Assembly: GCA_025163595.1 (NCBI GenBank)
Contig: CP104100.1
Coordinates: forward strand, 2,852,001-2,916,000
DNA length: 64,000 nucleotides
Direction: 5' to 3'
DNA from: Phaeobacter sp. G2
Lineage (GTDB): Bacteria; Pseudomonadota; Alphaproteobacteria; Rhodobacterales; Rhodobacteraceae
Positions 8,237-16,400 of this stretch are shown piece after piece (position 1 is the first letter of the stretch; the number at the start of each line of letters is the position of its first letter). Under the pieces are notes generated by a model that was not told where the DNA came from, searched no databases, and saw nothing but the letters and a program-made list of their open reading frames with translations. The position numbers and the translations under genes were made by a program.

Positions 8237-8608
8237 TCAGCCGGTCATCGTGAAATAGACTTGGTAGCTGGAGTCATCGCCGTTCGTACATGACTTGGTG
8301 CCAGAGGCACCAGCGCCACTAGTGAAGCGTGCATTTCCCAGAAAATCTGTCGTGTTGATATCGAGCTTCAGATCCTGCTCATATAGGGTCAGGATCGCAC
8401 TTCGGTCGAATTCAAATGTAAAATCTCCATCTATCATCCATGTACTATCGCCAGAGCTATTCATTGAATAAGTGGCAGTTGCAGCTTGCGGGTATCGATT
8501 TGGTGTACCTGCATCGCCCTGCGCCAGTAACCAGACTTCATCATGGCCATTTGGATCAGCGCTTTCCAAGCAGACAATTTTATCGATTGAAACTTTGTAT
8601 TTTCCCAT
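8237..8608 (-). CDS. Small stand-alone beta-sandwich domain protein (C2-like)
   Basis: A 123-residue protein consisting of one domain: YKVSIDKIVCLESADPNGHD at the start, AILTLYEQDLKLD in the middle with TTDFLG after it, and a final YQVYFTMTG strand. The acidic loops and the L-Y-E-x-D block suggest a C2-like, possibly metal-binding, sandwich; that is inference. The same domain closes the protein encoded just downstream (7038-8201). AGGATC precedes the ATG as ribosome site. No signal peptide is visible. It is the first gene of a probable two-gene operon and might be partner, inhibitor or targeting module of the second protein. Confidence 0.65.
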   Translation of the reverse strand: MGKYKVSIDKIVCLESADPNGHDEVWLLAQGDAGTPNRYPQAATATYSMNSSGDSTWMIDGDFTFEFDRSAILTLYEQDLKLDINTTDFLGNARFTSGAGASGTKSCTNGDDSSYQVYFTMTG

Positions 8609-9384
8609 AATTTAGATCCTATAAGTTGTAGTGAAAACATGCGTTACCATCATGAGGGTGTCAACAATTGCATGAACTGTTCAAGAATTCGCACCCATGA
8701 AGTGTTCCCTAGTTCTCTGATCCTGTGTGAACCGACCAAAGGCATCTATCTCGGCTGTATGCCAAACATGTTGGGGCCTCTCCACTTCAAACGGCTCAAA
8801 CCCTTCGTGTTGGACGCGCCAAAAAGCTGCTGGACACGACGATATTCCCAATAACGGGTATAGTCTTCCAAGCGGGTTTTGGCAGCGTGAGACGCTTTAA
8901 TGCTGCTTTCGCGAAGCTCTATGGGCGCTCTCCAACTTCCATCAGAAGGCCTAAATAGGGATCGCCACCGTTGACACGAAGCGTAGCGAAAGCTCGTTTT
9001 GTCCCGCAACTAGCTCATTCGAGATGCCCAAATGCTGCGTTTTCGGTGGAGGTCCGCTCTGACGGGCCGCGCCGCTGCATCAAGATTGCAGAATGAACGT
9101 CGGCAAAGGGCCGTTTTCGTCGATGAGGCTGGTCAGGACATAAGAGGCAGGGATCTAGCTTGTGCCAGACAAAGTGTTGACGTCGGCTGTGCGCAAAAGC
9201 ACCCTTTGCAAAGTCGAGCTGGCGGCACCAGGGCATCACGCTTGACGGCCCATAGCCGCCGCTCGCGAGGGAGTTCGAATGCCGTGCAAGCAGCCCTCAT
9301 TGCGGACATTCGCGCAGGACGCAGCATTTGACCATGGATGGATGACCGCACTGCGGGAAAAGCGGTCATTCGACCTATTCTTGG
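8609..9384. other. Gene-poor stretch of decayed sequence
   Basis: No gene can be supported over about 775 bases. Short open frames here lack ribosome sites and coding bias. Several pieces contain TCCGC/GCGGA words in dyad-like settings (for example TGCGGACATTCGCGC near 9301-9316), a pattern seen again near 11477 and 11550. It is probably a mosaic of small dispersed repeats and dead coding sequence. Confidence 0.45.
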
Positions 9385-10728
9385 CTACCCAAGATATATT
9401 TGCCCTGCAGGGTACTTTACCCTCGGCGCACTTCGGGTCGCGAGGAAAAACCCGATAGCCAGGGGCCCAACCCGACCTACAAACATCGTCGCCATGATGA
9501 TGGCCCTGCCGACACCATCAAGCTCTCCGGTTGTCCCGCGCGACAGGCCTACTGTTCCAAATGCCGATGTGACTTCAAAGGCAAAGTCGATAAACTCGCC
9601 ATCGTGATTGATCGAGGTCACAAAAATGCCCGTTAGAACCAGAAGCATGGAAATGGTCGTGAGAGCGAGGACCTTCATCACTTCATCGACGCCCAAGGAG
9701 CGCCCGAAGGCGTGCAATGTTGTTTGGCGCCTGAAAAATGCAACCGTGGCTAGCAACAACACGCAGAGTGTTGTCACTTTGATCCCTCCTGCGGTCGAGG
9801 TGCTGCCACCGCCAACCAACATTAGTGTCATCGTCAACATGGACGCGCTGTCATGCATTCCGCCGGTGTCGATCGTGTTGAACCCGGCCGTGCGCGGTGT
9901 GACCCCCTGAAACCAACTTGCCCATAGTTTATCGCCGGTGCTCAGCGGGCCCAAGGTGTTGGGGTTCGTCCATTCGAGAAGGCCGAACATGACGCTCCCC
10001 CAGACAATCAGAATGCCGGTTCCGAGCAGCATCAGTTTGGAATGCAGCGAGAGTTTGCGCCACTGGCGTTTCTGATAGATTTCCACCACGACAATGAACC
10101 CAAGCCCTCCTAGAATGAAGAGGGCCGGGATCACGATGTTGACCAGCGGGTTTCCCACCCATTGAGAGAGACTGTCGGGGTGAAGCGCAAAGCCCGCGTT
10201 ATTGAAGGCCGAAATAGAATGGAAAATCGCCTGCCATATGCCATGCCAGCCGAACTCCGGAACAAAGACGAAGGCCAGCAAGGCGGCTCCGATCGCTTCG
10301 CAAAATAGGGCGATGACCAAGATGACGCGCGCAAGATAGGTAAGGTTCGACAGCGATGTCTGGTTCAGGTCTTCACGCAGGATCAGGCGTTGTGGCATGC
10401 CCACCGGAATGCCAAGCGCCCCAAGCAATAGCACCGCAAAGGTCATCAAGCCCAACCCGCCGAGTTGAATAAGCGCGGCAATCACACCCTGCCCAAAGCC
10501 CGTGAAAGCAGCGCCCGTATCGGCCAGCACAAGCCCTGTCACGGTTACGGCAGAGGTTGATGTAAACAGTGCATCGCTCAGTCCGATATCACCGTGATGC
10601 GAGATCGGTAGCCAGAGCAGGAGGGCACCCAAGATGATGAAGGCGAGGTAGAAGAGCACCAGAACCGCGGGAGGCGGCATGCGCAAAGTCGCGAACCGTT
10701 TCACCAGGTTCGAGGGCCGGAATGCCAT
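9385..10728 (-). CDS. K+ uptake channel subunit, TrkH/KtrB family
   Basis: A 447-residue inner-membrane protein forming the ion pathway of a Ktr/Trk potassium uptake system. The four pore-loop repeats with their conserved glycines are visible: STSAVTVTGL, ISAFNNAGF, GVTPRTAGFN and TSAFGTVGLS. The length fits KtrB (about 450) better than TrkH (about 480-550). It follows the cytosolic regulatory subunit gene with a two-base gap, so the two form one operon. KtrB proteins need the KtrA ring for gating by nucleotides. This is a confident family call; sodium dependence cannot be judged from sequence. Confidence 0.92.
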   Translation of the reverse strand: MAFRPSNLVKRFATLRMPPPAVLVLFYLAFIILGALLLWLPISHHGDIGLSDALFTSTSAVTVTGLVLADTGAAFTGFGQGVIAALIQLGGLGLMTFAVLLLGALGIPVGMPQRLILREDLNQTSLSNLTYLARVILVIALFCEAIGAALLAFVFVPEFGWHGIWQAIFHSISAFNNAGFALHPDSLSQWVGNPLVNIVIPALFILGGLGFIVVVEIYQKRQWRKLSLHSKLMLLGTGILIVWGSVMFGLLEWTNPNTLGPLSTGDKLWASWFQGVTPRTAGFNTIDTGGMHDSASMLTMTLMLVGGGSTSTAGGIKVTTLCVLLLATVAFFRRQTTLHAFGRSLGVDEVMKVLALTTISMLLVLTGIFVTSINHDGEFIDFAFEVTSAFGTVGLSRGTTGELDGVGRAIIMATMFVGRVGPLAIGFFLATRSAPRVKYPAGQIYLG

Positions 10729-10730
10729 GG

Positions 10731-11396
10731 CTACAGGCTGGCTGCGAAGGTGCGCAGGTCTTTTCGTTGGCCGAGCAATAGTAGAAGATCATCCCGTTCC
10801 AGTTGGCATCCTGTCGCATCCTGCCCGACGTATTCAGTTCCGCGCATAACCCCGATGCAACGCAGATTAAACTTATCGCCATGGGGCAGGTCTTTCAGGC
10901 TCTTGCCTTCAAGGCTTTCAGGGATGCGGAAATTTACAACGTGGTAGCCATTGCCCAAACTGACATAGTCACGCACCAGCGGGTTATGCAAAACCTGCGC
11001 GATATGTTGACCGACCTCGACTTCAGGGTGAATGATCCTGTCTACGCCAAGTTTACTCAGAATCCTGTGATGCGTCTTGGTCGTAGCTTTGGCCCAGACG
11101 GTCGGAACTCCAACAAGTTTGAGGTTGATCGCCGCAAGGATGCTGGCCTCCAGATCATCGCCCATGGCAACAACGGCCACATCACAATCACCGAAACCCG
11201 CTTCCCGCAAAGCCGCATCATCGCGCGCATCCACGATCATGGCCTGAGAGAGTGTATCGGCAAGGGTCATAACGCGTGCTTCGGATATGTCGACCCCGAT
11301 GACGTGATTGCCGAACCGCTGCAACTCCTTTGCGACGGTACTGCCAAAGTTGCCCAGCCCTATTACACCAAAAGTTCGGCTGGCAGATTTTTTCAT
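10731..11396 (-). CDS. K+ uptake regulatory subunit, KtrA/TrkA family
   Basis: A 221-residue cytosolic protein with an N-terminal RCK/Rossmann domain (GVIGLGNFGSTVAKEL, acidic residue at strand 2 in VIGVDISE) and a C-terminal TrkA_C (RCK_C) domain from about residue 140. This is the single-RCK KtrA layout rather than the double TrkA. It binds nucleotides and gates the channel encoded immediately downstream (two-base gap). An eight-base dyad, AGCCGTCA-AA-TGACGGCT, lies about 130 bases upstream at 11526-11543; its role is unknown. Confidence 0.92.
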   Translation of the reverse strand: MKKSASRTFGVIGLGNFGSTVAKELQRFGNHVIGVDISEARVMTLADTLSQAMIVDARDDAALREAGFGDCDVAVVAMGDDLEASILAAINLKLVGVPTVWAKATTKTHHRILSKLGVDRIIHPEVEVGQHIAQVLHNPLVRDYVSLGNGYHVVNFRIPESLEGKSLKDLPHGDKFNLRCIGVMRGTEYVGQDATGCQLERDDLLLLLGQRKDLRTFAASL

Positions 11397-11525
11397 GTCT
11401 TCAACTCACGATCTCTATTCACAGTTGGGCGAACGTCGCTGCGGCGTAGCAATTTGTCAACATGGGCTCTAAGCGGACATGCGGGGGTACAGCAGCAAGG
11501 TCGCAGCGATTCCGCACCAGGTTCC

Positions 11526-11543
11526 AGCCGTCAAATGACGGCT
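11526..11543. repeat. Perfect dyad upstream of the Ktr operon
   Basis: AGCCGTCA and TGACGGCT are exact inverted repeats separated by two bases. The two-base spacer is too short for a stable hairpin loop, so if functional it would more likely be a protein-binding dyad. It lies between the K+ uptake operon start and the IS copy 2 left end; relevance is unproven. Confidence 0.4.
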
Positions 11544-11599
11544 GTCAGCCCGAAGCGGACGTGATCTGTGCAGCCGCAGCACCAGAGGCTTTCCGAAGT

Positions 11600-13140
11600 G
11601 GGCTTATTTTGTTGAAAAACTCATGTTGATTTGGGGGGCGAGTACTGATTCAATTTACCTGTGAATGCGGGGGGGATTGACGATGTTAGGACCGAAGCAA
11701 GAAGCGCAAGGCGCACTGTTCTATGATTTTTCCATCGACGATCATGTGCCGCAAGATCATCTGTTACGTTCGATTGATCGCTTCGTATATTTGTCGAGCA
11801 TCCGCCCACATCTTGCAGAATTTTTCAGCCATACAGGCCGTCCCTCGATTGACCCCGAGCTTTTGATCCGCATGTTGCTGGTCGGGTATTGCCTTGGCAT
11901 TCGATCTGAACGCAGGCTATGCGAAGAGGTGCATTTGAACCTTGCCTATCGCTGGTTCTGCCGTCTTGATCTGAGCGCCCCAGTTCCTGATCATTCCACT
12001 TTTTCCAAGAACAGGCATGGTCGGTTTCGTGATAGTGGCCTGCTGCGCCATCTATTTGAAACCACGGTCGCACGCTGTATTTCGGATGGTCTAGTGAGTG
12101 GCCAACGCTTCGCTGCCGATGCCAGCTTGATCGAGGCAGATGCGAATAAACAGAATTCCACGCCGAAGGAGGATTGGAATGTATCTGCGATAAATCCCGA
12201 AGATGCGCCGCGTGCAGTGCGGGAATATCTTGATGTGTTAGATCATGAGGCCTTTGGTGCCGCGTCAAAGGTCGAGCCTAAGTTCACATCGCATTCTGAT
12301 CCTTCCAGCCAGTGGACTGCAGCCCGTAAAGGCCCTGCTTTCTTTAGCTATTCCACCAATTATCTTATCGACACTGATTACAGTGTCATCATCGAGGTTG
12401 AAGCCACAAGATCGATCCGACAAGCTGAAGTTGGGTCTGTACGCTCGATGTTGGATCGGGTCAAAGACACCTTCAACCTGCATCCGGAACGCATCATCGC
12501 AGATACGGCCTATGGTTCAGGCCCAATGCTCGGTTGGCTTGTCGACCGCAAGATAGCACCGCACATTCCGGTGATTGATAAGGCCGGGCGCACTGACGGT
12601 ACATGGTCACGCGCGGACTTCGAATGGGACGCCGAGAACAACCGATATGTCTGTCCAGAAGGCGAACCGTTGAAACAGTTTCGTCGAAATTATTCCGACC
12701 CAAGCCGTTGCCCGACCGGCAAAGGCGTCGCCAAGTATCAGGCCTTGAAACATACCTGCCAAGCCTGCCCATCTAAGATGAAGTGCTGCCCAAAAGCAGA
12801 TGCGCGCAAGATCACCCGCGAAGAACATGAAGATGCCCGACAGGTCGCCCGCGATATCGCAAAAACTAAGCAATATGCGATCTCAATGCGGCTGCGAAAG
12901 AAGGTCGAGATGCTCTTCGCACACCTCAAACGCATCCTGGGGCTGGGACGGCTCCGATTACGAGGACCATGCGGAGTAAATGACGAATTCCTGCTTGCCG
13001 CCACCGCCCAAAATCTCCGCAAACTAGCCAAGATCTTTCCTGCATCGCAGCAAGCGCGCAAGGCCTGACAGGAAAGGAGCTCGGGTCGCCCTGAGAACCA
13101 ATCTTTCTGCATCAGCAAAACCTTGTTTTTCCACAGAATT
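11600..13140 (+). mobile_element. IS1182-family element, intact copy (copy 2)
   Basis: About 1.54 kb. The left end (GGGCTTATTTTGTTGAAAAAC) and the right end, read on the other strand (TTCTGTGGAAAAAC), form imperfect terminal inverted repeats. The left boundary is where similarity to copy 3 stops (about 11600), and the right boundary is set by the inverted repeat. Similarity to copy 3 runs about 72 bases further on the right, outside the inferred end. No clear target duplication is seen. It contains one full transposase gene and is the only copy in the window that could be active. Confidence 0.8.
11683..13068 (+). CDS. IS1182-family transposase (intact)
   Basis: A 461-residue DDE transposase. 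It opens with the typical MLGPKQEAQGALFYDFSIDD, then the DUF772-type N-terminal domain (VPQDHLLRSID; LIRMLLVGYCLGIRSERRL; VPDHSTFSKNRHGRF) and the C-terminal DDE_Tnp_1_6-type domain with Cys-rich YVCPEG / CQACPSKMKCCP. The start is the ATG preceded six bases upstream by a run of seven G followed by A; an earlier ATG at 11665 adds six residues without a better ribosome site. No stop or shift interrupts it, in contrast to the copy at 18165-19567. Confidence 0.92.
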   Translation: MLGPKQEAQGALFYDFSIDDHVPQDHLLRSIDRFVYLSSIRPHLAEFFSHTGRPSIDPELLIRMLLVGYCLGIRSERRLCEEVHLNLAYRWFCRLDLSAPVPDHSTFSKNRHGRFRDSGLLRHLFETTVARCISDGLVSGQRFAADASLIEADANKQNSTPKEDWNVSAINPEDAPRAVREYLDVLDHEAFGAASKVEPKFTSHSDPSSQWTAARKGPAFFSYSTNYLIDTDYSVIIEVEATRSIRQAEVGSVRSMLDRVKDTFNLHPERIIADTAYGSGPMLGWLVDRKIAPHIPVIDKAGRTDGTWSRADFEWDAENNRYVCPEGEPLKQFRRNYSDPSRCPTGKGVAKYQALKHTCQACPSKMKCCPKADARKITREEHEDARQVARDIAKTKQYAISMRLRKKVEMLFAHLKRILGLGRLRLRGPCGVNDEFLLAATAQNLRKLAKIFPASQQARKA

Positions 13141-13212
13141 CGCGGAAGCCAGGCCTTAGCTGCGTCTGCGATGGTTCCGTGCCAGACAGGCAAAAGCGGC
13201 CATCAAAGCCCT
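13141..13212 (+). repeat. Outer flank shared by IS copies 2 and 3 (left arm of inverted pair)
   Basis: This stretch lies just beyond the inferred right end of IS copy 2. It is repeated in inverse orientation at 18022-18093, beside copy 3, with only a few mismatches; similarity then stops abruptly. Copy 1 does not clearly share it. Read on the minus strand it gives FACLARNHRRR, reminiscent of the LSRNRRLAKD region of IS5-type transposases, so it may be a relic of another IS into which IS1182 inserted (inference). Confidence 0.6.
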
Positions 13213-13452
13213 GGCCGAGAGAAACCCACATGCTGCGCTGCACACCAAGGTCAGCACAGCGCAGATTGTATCCTCTGCCAGTCTCATCGTCTCAGCCAGA
13301 TATGTTCTATGCTGGGACTGAAAAGCTAGAGGCTGCGGAGCCCTGGAGGGAAAGGGGCTAAGTTTCGAACTTACCCAGCGGCCTTCATCAATCGCTAACA
13401 TCTGCCAGAGTAGTACTCGGAACAAGACATCAAGTTCAGACTGGAGACCCTG

Positions 13453-16400
13453 ATGAGGTTCAACTGGAGATTGGCTTCGACAGCTGCTCTACTTGCAGTG
13501 ATGATTTTGCCAACACCTTCTCTGGCTTTCGAGGAGTTCGAAGCAAAGAATGACTCCTATGAGTTTGGTGATTGTAGGGTGGAGGTGGAGCTCTCTTTCG
13601 ATCCTGACACTGCCTTAATCCGTTTGAGTGGGTTTCCTGACACCTACGCCAGCGCGACTTATTGGGAGTACGGTCGCCAAATCTCCTCCTCTCCGCCGAT
13701 TTCCGAAACTGCGATCGCAGATTGTCTGAACATCGATAGCAGTGATGTGACGTTGACCAGGATGTGGGCAGTGGGGGCATCCTTTGCCGAAACGCGCGAA
13801 ATGGGCTTCAGCTTTGAGCTGAAAAGGGATACGCTAGTAAATGCATCCGGGAACTATTACCGTGCCGGTTCGTATACTTATCACACGAACTATGTACTCG
13901 CCCTCCGGCTCGTCGATAACAACGCCCCAGTGCTTACGCCTCCTGCTACGCAAGCGGTGACAACCGACACAGGCAAGTCTGTTGCCGCGCTAGATGTAAC
14001 AAATCTTGGCTCTGGTTTTGACGATATCGACAGTTTTGCCGACATTGTCTACCGGATCGGCACCACCACCCTGTCGGGCGTCTATGACTTTCCGATTGGA
14101 GAGACCACCGTGACCATGGATGCCACCGACAACGCCGGAAATGCTGCGACCCAGGTCAGCTTTACCGTGCGGGTCAGTGACGCCGAGGCCCCGGTGGTCA
14201 CCGCCCCCGCCAATCAAAGCGCCAAAACAGCACTAGGCGGCAGTACAGTATCTTTGGATGTAACCAATCTGGGGTCAGTGGCTGACAATGTCGACAGTGA
14301 CCTGCCCATCACCTACCGGGTTGGTGTTACCCCGCTGGACGGTGCCTATGATTTCCCGATTGGCGAGACCACCGTCACCATGGTGGCGGAAGATGCCGCC
14401 AGAAATGAAGCCGATATGGCCAGCTTCATTGTGACTGTTGTTGGCAATGCCGCACCTGTGTTGACGCCCCCCGGCGCCATTTCTGCCAATACCGATGCCG
14501 GTGAAAACACCCACACACGCGACGTGACAGAGCTTGGCTCGGTTAGTGATGATGCCGATAGCTCTCTCGCCATCACCTACCGGGTGGGCGATACGGTCCT
14601 GAGCGGCGCCTATGCCTTTCCTGTCGGCGTCACCACCGTCACCATGGATGCCACGGACACGGATCATAATCCCGCCGCGCAGCAAAGCTTTGCCATTCGG
14701 GTCAGTGACGCCGAGGCCCCGGTAATTACCGCGCCCGCCAATCAAAGCGCCCAAACGGCGCTGGATAGCATCACCGTATCCCTGGATATCACCGGCCTTG
14801 GTTCGGTTTCCGATAACGTCGACAGTGTTATCACCATTACGTACCGGGTGAATGGTACCCTTCTGGACGGTGCCCATGATTTCCCGATTGGCGAGACCAC
14901 CGTCACCATGGCGGCGGAAGATGCCGCCAGAAATGAAGCCGATATGGCCAGCTTCATTGTGACTGTTGTTGGCAATGCCGCACCTGTGTTGACGCCCCCC
15001 GGCGCCATTTCTGCCAATACCGATGCCGGTGAAAACACCCACACACGCGACGTGACAGAGCTTGGCTCGGTTAGTGATGATGCCGATAGCTCTCTCGCCA
15101 TCACCTACCGGGTGGGCGATACGGTCCTGAGCGGCGCCTATGCCTTTCCTGTCGGCGTCACCACCGTCACCATGGATGCCACGGACACGGATCATAATCC
15201 CGCCGCGCAGCAAAGCTTTGGCATTCGGGTCAGTGACGCCGAGGCCCCGGTAATTACCGCGCCCGCCAATCAAAGCGCCCAAACGGCGCTGGATAGCAGC
15301 ACCGTATCCCTGGATATCACCGGCCTTGGTTCGGTTTCCGATAACGTCGACAGTGTTATCGCCATTACGTACCGGGTGAATGGTACCCTTCTGGACGGTG
15401 CCTATGAATTCCCCATTGGTGAGACCACCGTCACTATGACAGCGGAGGATGCGGCCCGAAATGAAGCCGATATGGCCAGTTTCCTTGTGACTGTTGTTGG
15501 TAATGCCGCACCGGTGATCACCGCGCCGGACAACCAGAGCGTGACCGCCCCAACAGGGGTTGCCTCTGTCGCGCTGGATATCACCACGCTTGGCGCAGTT
15601 AGTGATGATGCCGATACTGGTCTTTCCATCACCTACAGCATCGAGGACAAGCCAGTCATCGGGTCTTATGACTTCCCCATCGGGGTCACCACCGTCACCA
15701 TGGATGCCACAGACAGGGATCATAACGCAGCCGCACAGGCCAGCTTTACTGTCACCGTGTTGGATGCCGAGGCCCCACTGCTGACCGCGCCGGACAATCA
15801 GACAGCCCAGACTGCGCTGGATGGCAACACCGTGTCACTGGATGTCACTGGCCTTGGATCGGTGGCTGACAATGATCTCGGCAGCGATCTGGAGATCACC
15901 TATCGGGTCGGCGAGACTGTCCTCAGCGGCGCCTATGACTTCCCCATTGGCGTCACCACCGTCACCATGCATGCGGCAGATGCCACCGGTAATGCCGCCA
16001 GCCAGGCCAGCTTTACCGTTACCGTCTTTGGCAATGCCGCGCCGGTGCTGACAGCTCCAGACACCCAGACGGTGATTGCAGAGCTCAATGCCACCAGCGC
16101 CTCGCTGGATGTGACCGGCCTTGGCGCGGTCAGCGATGACGCCGACAGAGATCTGGTGATCACCTACAGGGTCGGCGATACGGTGCTCAGCGGCGCCTAT
16201 GACTTCCCTATTGGCACCACAATCGTGACCATGGACGCTCAGGATACAGACGACAATACCGCCGCTCAGGTCAGCTTTAGCGTCACCATTTCTGAACCCG
16301 ATGTCTCGCCGCCCTCCGCACCAACAGTCGCCAATATTGACGTTCTCCCTGATCAGCGCCTGATGGTGTCCGGCACCACCGAACCCGGTGCGCTGTTGAC

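Noticed and set aside
8746..9009. 87-codon minus-strand frame in the gene-poor stretch
   Set aside because: It has no ribosome site, no family and no coding bias; at best it is a decayed fragment.
14341..15396. Possible CRISPR-like array because of regular repeats
   Set aside because: The units are 528 bp, coding and in frame, with no spacers; this is a tandem gene duplication.
14275..15723. Long 482-codon minus-strand frame inside the adhesin gene
   Set aside because: It mirrors the repeated structure of the plus-strand gene, gives Gly/His/Arg-rich nonsense, and has no ribosome site; it is a shadow of the repeats.
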